NCBI RefSeq assembly: GCF_000732195.1
Contig: NZ_JNNU01000010.1
Location: forward strand, 124,001 to 188,000
DNA: 64,000 nucleotides
Source of the DNA: Neorhizobium vignae
Lineage (GTDB): Bacteria > Pseudomonadota > Alphaproteobacteria > Rhizobiales > Rhizobiaceae
Reading direction: 5' to 3'
In this document: piece after piece, positions 33,872 to 42,860 of the stretch
Layout of the letters: each line of letters starts with the position of its first letter
Numbering within the stretch: position 1 is the first letter of the stretch
Notes under the pieces: generated by a model
Seen by the model: only the letters and a program-made list of their open reading frames with translations
The model's database searches: none
Told to the model about the DNA's origin: nothing
Program-made: the position numbers and the translations under genes

Positions 33872-36800
33872 TCAGATCTCGGCCGACTGGAGGAAGGGCT
33901 TGAAGATCCGAGCGGTACGATCGCCAAAATCGGACATGATCAGGTGGAGCGATGGGATGACGATCAACGAGAGAACGGTAGAAACGAGCAGACCGCCAAT
34001 CACCGCGATCGCCATGGGCGCCTTGAATTCGCCGCCGTCCCCTACCCCGAGCGCGGAGGGGGCCATTCCCCCGATCATAGCAAACGTGGTCATGATGATG
34101 GGGCGAACCCGCTCCGAGCAGGCTTCAACGATCGCATCGACCCGAGACAGTCCATCGGCTTCGCGTTCAATGGCGAAGTCCAGGAGCATGATGGCGTTTT
34201 TCGTGACGATCCCCATCAGCATCAGGATACCGATGACGACGGGAAGCGAGACGGCATTGCCGCTGAGCATGAGGCCAGCTGCAACGCCACCGATCGACAG
34301 GGGAAGGGAGGCCAGAATGGTCCAGGGCGCCAGCAGGCTTCCGAAAAGGAGGATCAGAACGACAAGCACGAGCATGACACCCGATCCCATCGCCACCGCA
34401 AAGCTTGAGAACACCTCGCCTTCGGTATCGGAATCCCCGGTCGCCTGAATGCGCACGCCCGCCGGCAGGCTCTTGACGCTTTCGAGCTGTGCCAGCCTGT
34501 CGAGACCCTGGCCTGACGTCGTACCGTCAGCCATGTCGGCTGAGATTTCGATGCGACGCTGGCGATCGAATCGCTCGATGGCGGCGATCCTCTCATCAAA
34601 GCTGACGTCGGCGACGGAAGACAACGGAACCGATGTGCCTCTCGTCGTCGGGACTGACAGCATTTCGAGGGTTGGCAAATCGTCGCGAGCATATGTCTGG
34701 AGCAGCACACGGATTGGAATCTGTCGGCCGCCGTCGATGAAGTTGGGCAATCGACTATCGACGTCGCCCACCGTCGATACACGGATCGTGCGGGCAAGTT
34801 CTGCCGGCGATACGCCGATCGTTGAAGCCTTGTCCGCGTCGATTTTCACCCGCAGTTCTGGTCGCGTTGCCGCGTTGTCGGCGGTCGGGTTGACGAAGTT
34901 TTCGTCGACGGCAAGCTCCTGAAGTATGTTATCTGCCGCCCGCTGAGCCAGAACGCCATCCGCAGACAGGACAGCGAAAGATATGTCCCGCCCGCCGCGG
35001 GTGTTGAGAAAGCGCAGCCTGACGTCAGAAATAGAGGAAAGCGCCTTTTCAAGATCGGCTTGTATCGAGAACGATGAACGGTCGCGCTCGGATTTGTGGA
35101 GCAGATCGATCAGGACGACCGCATATCGTACGTCTTCCTGTCCGGCCGTACTCGACCCTGCCCTGACGAATACGCCTTCCACCGCGAAGTCCCGCCGGAT
35201 CAGGGCAGCTATTTCGTCCGTCGCCGCCCTTGTTTCGTGCAAAGCCGCCCCAGGGGGAAGCTCCACCGAGAGGGTCAAGCGCCCGGTGTCCTCTTCCGGC
35301 AAAAAGGCGGTCGGCAGCGAGGTCAGGGCGTATAAAGCCAGTGCAAAGGCCGCAAAGGCGCATCCGACTGTCATCCATCGCCACCGCAGACCGACCTTCA
35401 GCAGCCTCTCATAGGCCGACACCAGACGCCCTCTGCGAATCTGCGACGGAGGGGCGTTCGTCATGATGTATGCAGCCATGATCGGCGTGATCAATCGGGC
35501 CACCAGAAGTGAAAAGAACACCGCTATCGCAACGGTTAGCCCGAATTCTCGAAAGTACAGCCCGACCACGCCGCTCATGAAACCCACGGGTGTGAAGACA
35601 GCCATGATGGTGGCCGATATGGCTATGACAGCAAGCCCTATTTCATCAGAGGCGTCCAATGCAGCGCGGAAGGCGGATTTGCCCATGTCGCGGTGACGCA
35701 CCACGTTCTCAATTTCAACGATCGCATCATCCACGAGAATTCCTGTCACCAGGGTGATCCCAAGCAAACTGAGAATGTTGAGGGAAAAGCCCAGGAGATC
35801 GACGGCAAAAAAGGTCGGGATGATCGAAAGCGGAAGCGCGATTGCGGCTACGACCGTGGCCCGCCAGTCGCGCAGGAATAGATATACGACGACGATTGAC
35901 AATGCCGCGCCCTCATAGAGGGTATGCATGGCCGAGTTGTAGTTGCCTGCCGTGTAGGACATATTGTCGTCGACCAGCTTGAAGCGGATCGACGACTGTT
36001 CGAGATTTAACTTCTCCAGTGCGGTGGCCACTTCCTGCGCAACAGCGAGTTCGCTCGAACCCCTTGCGCGATATACCGCGAAACCGACGACGTCCTCCTG
36101 ATCCAAAGTGGCAAAGGCCCGGGCTTCGGCGATCGTATCCTGGACGCTGCCGACATCTTCCAGTTTCACACTGGCGTCATCCGACAGGAGGATGCGAGAA
36201 GCACCGAGTTCGGCGATCGTCTGCGCCGCCGCGACGGCCGTCAGCGTCCGTTCTCTGCCATTCAGGTTGCTGCGGCCGCCAGAACGATCCAACTGGCTTG
36301 CGATGAGGCTTTCGTTAACGGCATTCGCCGTCAGGGAGAGCGCCTGCAATCGCGACGGATCGAGTTCGACATGGATCTCCCTGTCAGCACCTCCGACACG
36401 ATCGATGCGGCCAACGCCCTTCAGGCCCTGCAAATGCCGGGCAACGACATCGTCGACGAACCACGAAAGCTCTGCGACGGTCATGTCCGGGCTTGTCACG
36501 GCATAGGTCACGACCGCTTGCGCTTCTTCCTCGGCCCGTTCGATCACAGGCTCATCTATTCCGTCGGGAAGATCGCTGCGGATTTTCGCAACTGCGTCGC
36601 GGACGTCACCCATGGCGCGGTCTGGCGAAATGACGCCCAACTCGAATTCGACAGCGGTAACCGAACGGCCTTGAGTAACGGTCGACTTGATCTCTTCCAC
36701 CCCCGCAAGAGACGCTACCGCGTCTTCAACAAGGCGAGTGACTTCAGTCTCCAACTCGCTCGGCGCGCCGCCGGGTTGGTCGATAATGACATTCACCGCC

Positions 36801-36928
36801 GGCTCGTCGATGGTCGGGAAGTAGGTGACGGGCAGCCCTGAAAAGCTGTAGAGACCCGCGGCGACAAGGACTAGGAATAGGAGGATCGAGGGAAGCGGAT
36901 TACGGATCGCCCAGGCGGATATGTTCAT
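33872..36928 (-). CDS. RND-family efflux pump, inner-membrane permease
   Basis: A 1018-residue proton-driven export pump. The N-terminus (MNISAWAIRNPLPSILLFLV) is the first membrane helix, followed by a large periplasmic loop (FPTIDEPAVNVIID, TRLVEDAVASLAGVEEIKS). The proton-relay helix contains LVTGILVDDAIVEIENVVRHRD with paired Asp (about residue 400), and a second half repeats the pattern, ending with FMLSGNAVSL-like and GIVTKNAIMLLDFAIERE motifs. Length is slightly short of the 1040-residue AcrB type and nearer the MdtB/HAE subfamily. The start overlaps the adaptor stop (ATGA). No outer-membrane channel gene is adjacent; the pump may use a TolC-like protein elsewhere. It probably belongs to the regulon marked by the boxes at 38247 and 33709. 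Confidence 0.94.
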   Translation of the reverse strand: MNISAWAIRNPLPSILLFLVLVAAGLYSFSGLPVTYFPTIDEPAVNVIIDQPGGAPSELETEVTRLVEDAVASLAGVEEIKSTVTQGRSVTAVEFELGVISPDRAMGDVRDAVAKIRSDLPDGIDEPVIERAEEEAQAVVTYAVTSPDMTVAELSWFVDDVVARHLQGLKGVGRIDRVGGADREIHVELDPSRLQALSLTANAVNESLIASQLDRSGGRSNLNGRERTLTAVAAAQTIAELGASRILLSDDASVKLEDVGSVQDTIAEARAFATLDQEDVVGFAVYRARGSSELAVAQEVATALEKLNLEQSSIRFKLVDDNMSYTAGNYNSAMHTLYEGAALSIVVVYLFLRDWRATVVAAIALPLSIIPTFFAVDLLGFSLNILSLLGITLVTGILVDDAIVEIENVVRHRDMGKSAFRAALDASDEIGLAVIAISATIMAVFTPVGFMSGVVGLYFREFGLTVAIAVFFSLLVARLITPIMAAYIMTNAPPSQIRRGRLVSAYERLLKVGLRWRWMTVGCAFAAFALALYALTSLPTAFLPEEDTGRLTLSVELPPGAALHETRAATDEIAALIRRDFAVEGVFVRAGSSTAGQEDVRYAVVLIDLLHKSERDRSSFSIQADLEKALSSISDVRLRFLNTRGGRDISFAVLSADGVLAQRAADNILQELAVDENFVNPTADNAATRPELRVKIDADKASTIGVSPAELARTIRVSTVGDVDSRLPNFIDGGRQIPIRVLLQTYARDDLPTLEMLSVPTTRGTSVPLSSVADVSFDERIAAIERFDRQRRIEISADMADGTTSGQGLDRLAQLESVKSLPAGVRIQATGDSDTEGEVFSSFAVAMGSGVMLVLVVLILLFGSLLAPWTILASLPLSIGGVAAGLMLSGNAVSLPVVIGILMLMGIVTKNAIMLLDFAIEREADGLSRVDAIVEACSERVRPIIMTTFAMIGGMAPSALGVGDGGEFKAPMAIAVIGGLLVSTVLSLIVIPSLHLIMSDFGDRTARIFKPFLQSAEI

Positions 36929-38160
36929 TGAAATCGCGCTCCGAGCCGATTTGAGGTAGGCGTGGATGCGTCGGCACGCGCTGCCGGCGTCGCGGCCAAT
37001 ACGGGCCTTACCCTCTCCTGTGCCTTCAGGAAGGCACCTGATTTCAGGACCACCTCCTCGCCCTCCCGGATGCCATCGACGATTTCCACAAAGCCGCCTT
37101 GCTGGGATCCGATGCGGACCGGACGGATATCCACGAGCCCGTTTGAAACGACGTAAACGTTGTGGCCAGCCGCAGTGCTTTTGACGGCCGTCCCCGGGAG
37201 GAGAACATTTCGCCGGTCTTCGATACCGATGCTACCGCGCGCAAAGACGCCTGGGACAAGTCTGGCCTTGTCTGCAAGCTCGATCCGCACGGTCCCGCTT
37301 CTGGTCCTGGGATCGAGTTGCGCGGCGTTCAGGCGGACGGTTCCCGCGATGGCTTGGTCACGTCCTGGCAAGGTAATTTCGGCACTCATACCTTCGCGCA
37401 GCCGAACGAAGCTTGTCTCCGTCACCTGCGCCACGAACTCGATATCATCATCGTCAGCGATGACAAAAAGAGGTTCGGCTGAACTTGATGTCATCGCACC
37501 CACACGCGCTTTCCGGCTCAAGATACGACCCGAGCTGGGCGCCCGCACGGTGCTTCTCTGAACAGTCAGTTCGATTTCCCGCCGCTCGCTGGCGATCAAC
37601 TGTTGATCTGCGTTGGCGAGCTCCAGCGATTGGCGCGCCAGTCGCAACTCCGCGACGGCTCGGGCGTGAGCGTTCAAGTCCTCCTCGAGGACATTGTCGG
37701 CGATCGCACCCTTTGGCTGCAGCGAGCGGCTGCGTTCCAGCTTCTTGCGTGCTTCGGCTTCGGTGACCATCGCCACATCTATCTTGCTGCTGTCAACCGC
37801 CACGGCAGCATGCGCGCGAAGGACGTTCACTGCATTCTTGTCCAGCAACATCAGGGCTTCGGTCGTGTCCAGGACCGCGAGCGCCTGGCCGCGTTCAACA
37901 TGTTGTCCGGCCTCTACCAGAACCTGCCGCACCTCCTTGCCGAGGACCGCGGGATAGACCTCGATCTCTTCGCGCGCCGCGAGCGAACCAACCACCTCGA
38001 TCCTTTCCGTCAGCGCACCTCGCTTGGCGATGATCGTCGTTACCGGCATTTGAGCGTCTGCTGACGCCACCGTCGAAAACACACATGCGAGCACCGCCGC
38101 TTTACCGACAAGCGCGCAGCATCGTTGAAGCGTGGATGATGCGGTTGATAATGCGATCAT
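36925..38160 (-). CDS. RND efflux pump periplasmic adaptor (membrane fusion protein)
   Basis: A 411-residue adaptor that links the RND permease to an outer-membrane channel. A hydrophobic N-terminal segment (AAVLACVFSTVASADAQM) is a signal or membrane anchor. Then comes ERIEVVGSLAAREEIEVYPAVLGKEVRQVLVEAGQHVERGQALAVLD (lipoyl half), a helical hairpin (about 100-185), the second lipoyl half (STVRAPSSGRILSRKARVGAMTS) and a beta-barrel plus C-terminal domain (LVPGVFARGSIGIEDRRNVLLPGTAV). It is coupled to the permease by an ATGA overlap and is first in the leftward operon. A box 87 bases upstream (38247-38265) suggests control by the neighbouring OmpR-type regulator. Confidence 0.92.
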   Translation of the reverse strand: MIALSTASSTLQRCCALVGKAAVLACVFSTVASADAQMPVTTIIAKRGALTERIEVVGSLAAREEIEVYPAVLGKEVRQVLVEAGQHVERGQALAVLDTTEALMLLDKNAVNVLRAHAAVAVDSSKIDVAMVTEAEARKKLERSRSLQPKGAIADNVLEEDLNAHARAVAELRLARQSLELANADQQLIASERREIELTVQRSTVRAPSSGRILSRKARVGAMTSSSAEPLFVIADDDDIEFVAQVTETSFVRLREGMSAEITLPGRDQAIAGTVRLNAAQLDPRTRSGTVRIELADKARLVPGVFARGSIGIEDRRNVLLPGTAVKSTAAGHNVYVVSNGLVDIRPVRIGSQQGGFVEIVDGIREGEEVVLKSGAFLKAQERVRPVLAATPAARADASTPTSNRLGARFQ

Positions 38161-38246
38161 TGAGTGGACCTTTTAAGTGGGCCGCCGAGCGCCCTTGACT
38201 TGTTTGGTCACACGATAGCGATGGGAAGGAGCCACACTGTGTAGTC

Positions 38247-38265
38247 ACATTAAGAAATGTTACGG
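38247..38265. promoter_or_regulatory. OmpR-type box upstream of the efflux operon
   Basis: ACATTAAGAAATGTTACGG has the same architecture as the other boxes: ATTAAG, four bases, GTTACG, a 10-base-period direct repeat, and ends in the shared CGG. It is the most divergent of the four copies. It lies about 87 bases upstream of the adaptor start. Confidence 0.5.
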
Positions 38266-38485
38266 CACGCTCGTGTCTCAGGTTCTTAACGGGCGCCGCC
38301 CGTTAGATGGAGCGGCACCGACCCCAGTGGCCGGCGCTAAATCGCCTGTTTTCACCTTCAGGCATGGAATGTTGCGATGCGATACTTTGCGACAATTTCC
38401 CTGTTTTGCGGCATACGCGTGCGACAAACACCTTCTATGTTTGGGATGCGTCAAGGAGACGCTATCGAAACTGAAGGAAAAACTC

Positions 38486-38755
38486 ATGACCAAGATCTTC
38501 CTATCCTCCGCTATCGCTGCTCTGCTGGCTTCGGCCGCATTCGCCGTCCCGGCGCTTGCCGAGGGTGATTATTATGAAGGTGCCTCCAAGAGCGGCGCTT
38601 CGTCGCGTCCTGCCAATCCTCTGCGGGTCGACAGCACCAGGACCTTCGGTTATCCGAGCACGTCCGGCCAGTCGGTGTTTGGCGGAACCACCCGCGATGA
38701 TCGTCGCCCATTCGACAGCGGCGACTATTATGAAGGCGCCAACCGCCCGAACTGA
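38486..38755 (+). CDS. Small secreted protein with repeated GDYYEGA motif
   Basis: An 89-residue protein with a signal peptide (MTKIFLSSAIAALLASAAFA, cleaved near ALAEG). The mature part is about 65 residues and polar, and carries the motif GDYYEGA twice (just after the signal peptide, and near the C-terminus as SGDYYEGANRPN). A good ribosome site (GAAGGAAAA) precedes the ATG, and the upstream open frame is not needed. It is isolated between the efflux operon and the second two-component system. I do not recognise a family; secreted, low-complexity and repetitive features suggest a periplasmic or surface protein. Regulation by one of the neighbouring two-component systems is only a possibility. 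Confidence 0.75.
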   Translation: MTKIFLSSAIAALLASAAFAVPALAEGDYYEGASKSGASSRPANPLRVDSTRTFGYPSTSGQSVFGGTTRDDRRPFDSGDYYEGANRPN

Positions 38756-39015
38756 CAACTCGCAGTTCATTCAAGGCACCGTCCGCGGCAAGGTCGCAAA
38801 TATTGCCGCGGCGGCCCCTCTCCGGTCTGGGCAGAATCCAGGCGGATGAGCGGGGAACCAAAGGTATCAATTTCGCTGCAGTCCCACCCCGCCCTATGCC
38901 AGCCCACGCCCAATCGTGCGCACGTCGTGGGAGCCGGGCCTGGGAACTTGCAACAGAATTCGATGGAAGGGCTTGCCGACGCAATGCTATCATTTCCGGG
39001 TGTAGAGGGCAGTTC

Positions 39016-39738
39016 ATGCAGGCATCATCCCATATCGCAGTTGTCGATGATCATCAGGACATCCGGGATCTGGTCGGGAAATATCTCGGACAGCAAGGTT
39101 ATCGCATCAGCTCCGCCGACAGCGGCGCCGCCTTGCGCAAGATCCTGGAGCGAAACGTCCTTGACCTCATCATCCTCGACATCATGATGCCCGGTGAAGA
39201 CGGCCTTTCGGTGTGCAGACACATACGCAGCACGACGAACGTGCCCATCATATTCCTCACCGCCATGGCGGACGATACCGACCGCATCATAGGCTTGGAA
39301 TTGGGAGCGGACGACTATGTCGTAAAGCCGTTTAATCCCAGGGAATTGCTCGCCCGCGTCCGCGCCGTCCTGCGGCGGGCAACCACCCTGCCAACGCAGC
39401 CGCGCGACAACATCAAGGCAAAAGTCATCAGGTTCGACCAATGGCGGCTTGATGTCGGCCGGCAAGAACTGACCGACGAGGACGGCGTTGTCGTTTCCCT
39501 GAGCACCGTGGAATTCCGTCTGCTCAAAGCCTTTCTCGAGCATCCCGGGTTCGTTCTCACGCGCGATCAGCTCCTTGATCTGACTGCCGGCAAAGCCGCG
39601 GAGATTTTCGACCGCAGCATCGACCACCAGGTCAGCCGCTTGCGCAAGAAGATCGAAGCCGATCCCAAGAACCCGACAATCATCAAAACCCATTGGGGCG
39701 GCGGCTACAGTCTTTCCGCCGATGTGGTGCTGCAATGA
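39016..39738 (+). CDS. OmpR-family response regulator (second system)
   Basis: A receiver plus winged-helix protein of 240 residues: acidic pair VDDH (10-13), phosphoacceptor Asp55 in LIILDIMMPGEDG, LTAMADDTDR, DDYVVKPFNPREL, and the DNA-binding helix-turn-helix (VVSLSTVEFRLLKAFLEHPGFVLTRDQLLD, then RSIDHQVSRLRKKIEADP). It is a close relative of the regulator at 32925. GAGGG about seven bases before the ATG supports the start. Its stop overlaps the start of the kinase that follows (ATGA). The two genes form a clean pair, unlike the first system. Confidence 0.94.
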   Translation: MQASSHIAVVDDHQDIRDLVGKYLGQQGYRISSADSGAALRKILERNVLDLIILDIMMPGEDGLSVCRHIRSTTNVPIIFLTAMADDTDRIIGLELGADDYVVKPFNPRELLARVRAVLRRATTLPTQPRDNIKAKVIRFDQWRLDVGRQELTDEDGVVVSLSTVEFRLLKAFLEHPGFVLTRDQLLDLTAGKAAEIFDRSIDHQVSRLRKKIEADPKNPTIIKTHWGGGYSLSADVVLQ

Positions 39739-41219
39739 TACGGTTTTGGACCAGAAGTCTCGCTGCGCAGTTTATCGGTTTCATGCTCCTCGCGCTCGCG
39801 AGTTCCCAGGCATTGTCGTTCCTGATCTCCTGGGACGAACGCGACAAGGCGCTCAAGGCAGTATCAAAAAGCGAATTCTTCAGCCGCACCGCGACCATTA
39901 CCAGGCTCATGGAGTCGATTCCGCGCAACCTGAGGCAGGACGCCCTCGCCGCCAGCGAAACCAGTTATGCCCGGTTCTGGCTGAGTGAACAGGCTCCGGA
40001 TGACGCCGACGCCTGGCGGGGACGCGCCGTCGAAGAGCTTGCGCGTCCCCTGCCAAACCTCCCGAACTTTCCGCCGGAATGGCGCGTTCAGCCGGCAGCC
40101 ATCGACAGGCCGGAAGAACGCAGGAGGATTGTCGCGAAAAACGCCGGCGAAGCCTGGGTCACGCCCGCGCCTGGTGTGTGGAGCCTCGCCCAGCCGGCGA
40201 GGTTCGCCTATATCGGCCAATCGGACGGGTTTGGCCTTGCGGTCCAGCTTCAAGACGGACTGTGGCTGAACTCTGCCTATTACAAAGTCATTCCCAATAA
40301 TTGGTGGACCTCACAATCCCTCTTCACCTTGTCGATTACGGCCCTCATCCTCTCGGTCATCGGGGTCTTGACGGCGAACCGTATCGCAAGACCGCTTCGA
40401 CGGCTTGCCGTGTCGGCGGAGGCTCTGGGTCGCGGAGAGTCGCTCCCGCCCCTGCCGGAGGAAGGGCCGGACGATATCCGACGGACCGCAGAGGCATTCA
40501 ACCGGATGCAGCAGAGCCTTCACCGCTTCGTGGAAGACCGGACCCGGATGCTGGCGGCAATCGGCCATGACCTGCGCACTCCGCTGACATCCTTACGTTT
40601 GCGCGCCGAGTTTGTCGGAGATCCGGAACTCCAGCAGAAGATGCTGGTCACGATCGACGAGATCCAGGTCATGACTGAGGCAACGATCGCATTCGCAAAG
40701 GGCGAGGCGACGGTCGAGGAAACAAAAACGGTCAATCTCAATGCATTGGTGGAGAGCCTGTGTGCCGATCTGGAAGAGATGGGCCAACGGGTCGAGTATG
40801 TCGAAAGCAGGAAGATAACCTACAGATGTCGTCCCGACGGGCTACGGCGCGCTGTCCGCAATCTCATTGAAAACGCGATCCGTTATGGCGGGCAGGCCAC
40901 AGTCTTCGTGCGCCAATCGCCATCGGCGACTGAAATCATCGTGGAGGATCCCGGCCCCGGCATCCCTGAGGCGATGCGCGAGAAGGTCTTCTCTCCCTTC
41001 TTCCGCCTGGAGAAGTCTCGCAACCGTGAAACGGGCGGGGTCGGTCTGGGCTTGTCCATTGCCAGAGCAATCGTTCGACACCATGGCGGGGATATCGTGC
41101 TTGCCTCGAACAATCCGGGCTTGAGAGCTTCGATCTCTCTTCCCGTCATCGAGCGACCTGAACTAACACAAGCGGCTCGACGTCCACGAGAAAACATCGC
41201 GGCGCAATGGACGCTCTAG
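39735..41219 (+). CDS. Sensor histidine kinase (second system)
   Basis: A 494-residue membrane kinase. An N-terminal helix (about 10-30), a periplasmic sensor (about 35-175), a second helix (about 180-210), a HAMP linker (IARPLRRLAVSAEALGRGES) and the phosphoacceptor His in IGHDLRTPLTSLRLRAEFV (about residue 277). The ATP-binding domain has NLIENAIRYGG (N box), VEDPGPGIP (G1) and GGVGLGLSIARAIVRHHGG (G2). It overlaps the regulator by four bases. The N-terminal part has a high share of polar residues, and the signal sensed is unknown. Confidence 0.94.
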   Translation: MIRFWTRSLAAQFIGFMLLALASSQALSFLISWDERDKALKAVSKSEFFSRTATITRLMESIPRNLRQDALAASETSYARFWLSEQAPDDADAWRGRAVEELARPLPNLPNFPPEWRVQPAAIDRPEERRRIVAKNAGEAWVTPAPGVWSLAQPARFAYIGQSDGFGLAVQLQDGLWLNSAYYKVIPNNWWTSQSLFTLSITALILSVIGVLTANRIARPLRRLAVSAEALGRGESLPPLPEEGPDDIRRTAEAFNRMQQSLHRFVEDRTRMLAAIGHDLRTPLTSLRLRAEFVGDPELQQKMLVTIDEIQVMTEATIAFAKGEATVEETKTVNLNALVESLCADLEEMGQRVEYVESRKITYRCRPDGLRRAVRNLIENAIRYGGQATVFVRQSPSATEIIVEDPGPGIPEAMREKVFSPFFRLEKSRNRETGGVGLGLSIARAIVRHHGGDIVLASNNPGLRASISLPVIERPELTQAARRPRENIAAQWTL

Positions 41220-41633
41220 CTCCTGCCCGAGGGCGAATATCAATTCCTTCTCGGTCACCTCCACCGGAGCGTTGAAGACCCCGATCAATGCCAGGATCGA
41301 CGCTGTCAATCCAACCGAGGTCAGCGACGTGGAATTCCACCATCGGCCGGTGTTCTCCTGGTACGAAGCAAAGCTCAAACAGCGTCCGTCGCCAAGCTGG
41401 ACCGCGAGGCCAATCCTCCGCGTCGGTCGAAAATCCTGCCTCTCCAGATAGGACTAAAGGCTGCCCCGCCTCGGGGCTAAAGTCCGAAGCGGCGTGGCGG
41501 CCACAGTTTGGTCGGATTCCACCTGAACTTTTCGGGCTGCCAAAACAGGTTCCTTGGGGTTCAAAACAAAGCACGGCGGCAAAATGCGAGTGAGGCGGGA
41601 GTTATCACAAGTTCTGCGCAACTGGGGGGCTCC
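41220..41633. other. Intergenic stretch; one weak reverse-strand frame
   Basis: These 414 bases separate the second kinase from the acyltransferase. A reverse-strand frame (41163-41378) encodes a peptide with one hydrophobic segment (SVGLTASILALIGVFNAP) but has only a TTG start, no ribosome site, and overlaps the kinase, so I do not call it. The acyltransferase promoter must lie here; no box was recognised. Confidence 0.35.
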
Positions 41634-42860
41634 ATGCTACATGCACGCGACCGACAATTGGATGGCCTTAGAACTCTTGCCGTCTCGACGGTTCTATACG
41701 CGCATTTTTTCGCGGCCGATGGATCCCACTGGGGCCATATCGGCGTACGTCTGTTCTTCGTTCTCAGCGGCTTCCTGATAACCCGACTTTTGCTGGAAGC
41801 GCGCTCGACCACCCAGTTCGAACCAGGCATCGCGATAAGATCGTTCTATATTCGCCGGGCCTTGCGCATATTCCCCCCGTACTTTGCAGTGCTGAGCTTC
41901 GTCTGGTTGGTCAACCTCGAGGACGCCCGCGGCAGCATCAAATGGCATGCCCTTTACCTCTCGAATTTCTGGTATGCCCTTCGTGATGAATGGACGCCCT
42001 GGGTGCTCTGTCACACCTGGAGCCTGAGCATCGAAGAGCAGTTCTATGTCGTGTGGCCGCTCGTCATCCTCCTCGCCCCGCGTCGCTGGCTTGAGCCGAT
42101 TTGCCTCGCTCTCATCGCGTGCTCGCTCGCCTATCGGTTCTACTGGCCGTTCACGGGCACGCCTTCGCTCGCGCGGGATCTTCTTCCCCCTGCATCGATG
42201 GACGCGCTGGTGTCCGGCGCGCTCCTTGCACTCCATCGCGCGCGGTCACCGACATTGCCGCACTGGATGCGGCTGAGTTCGGCACCCCTGCTTGTCGCTT
42301 CAGCCATTCTGATGTGGGCGAAACCGCTCTCCCTGTCACCGACGCTCGCCTGGATGAACTGGATCGGCCTGGAGGTTCTTCCTCTCATCCCGCTCACGGC
42401 CCTGGTCGGATACTGTTCGTCCGGCCTGCGGGGAGCTCCCGGCCGACTATTGGAACTCTCCCCGATTACCGCTGTCGGACGTATCAGCTACGGGGTCTAC
42501 CTGTTCCATCCGATCGTTCTCTCCTTCGTGGTAAGCGCACAGCCGTGGATTCCGTTCAACGTCTCGGAACAGGGGTTCGGACGCCTCATCTTGGCGACCA
42601 CAGGAACGTTGGCATTGGCCACAATCTCGTGGCTGGCGTTCGAAAAACCGCTCAACCAGTTCAAGCGCTATTTCCCATATGTCCCCCAAAGCAGGCAGGC
42701 TACCGACCCGTCGTTCGGCAAGCCGGAAGGATCCGGAGACCTGCGTTTTGCGGACCCGACGTATGACGCGCCGTCTGCGACAGCCATTTCGGAGGCTGCG
42801 CAAATGCAGGAACTTCAATTTTCCACGCCATTGCGAGTCGAACGATGTCCTCCCCGCTGA
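41634..42860 (+). CDS. Acyltransferase 3 (OafA/YrhL type) membrane O-acyltransferase
   Basis: An integral membrane O-acyltransferase of 408 residues. Characteristic motifs: RQLDGLRTLAVSTVLYAHFF with the catalytic His, GVRLFFVLSGFLITRLLLE, RSFYIRRALRIFPPYFAVL, and TWSLSIEEQFYVVWPL (the conserved SIEEQFY motif). Ten or so hydrophobic segments follow. The first ATG within this frame (41508) is implausible; the ATG at 41634 with GGGGG just before it and the family start (RQLDG) fix the start. It transfers acetyl, acyl or succinyl groups onto a glycan or glycolipid. It overlaps the first glycosyltransferase by 16 bases, so the four genes to 46754 are one operon. Confidence 0.9.
   Translation: MLHARDRQLDGLRTLAVSTVLYAHFFAADGSHWGHIGVRLFFVLSGFLITRLLLEARSTTQFEPGIAIRSFYIRRALRIFPPYFAVLSFVWLVNLEDARGSIKWHALYLSNFWYALRDEWTPWVLCHTWSLSIEEQFYVVWPLVILLAPRRWLEPICLALIACSLAYRFYWPFTGTPSLARDLLPPASMDALVSGALLALHRARSPTLPHWMRLSSAPLLVASAILMWAKPLSLSPTLAWMNWIGLEVLPLIPLTALVGYCSSGLRGAPGRLLELSPITAVGRISYGVYLFHPIVLSFVVSAQPWIPFNVSEQGFGRLILATTGTLALATISWLAFEKPLNQFKRYFPYVPQSRQATDPSFGKPEGSGDLRFADPTYDAPSATAISEAAQMQELQFSTPLRVERCPPR

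Noticed and set aside
41163-41378. Reverse-strand 71-aa frame with one hydrophobic segment
   Set aside because: TTG start without a ribosome site, and it overlaps the kinase gene; likely a shadow or chance frame.
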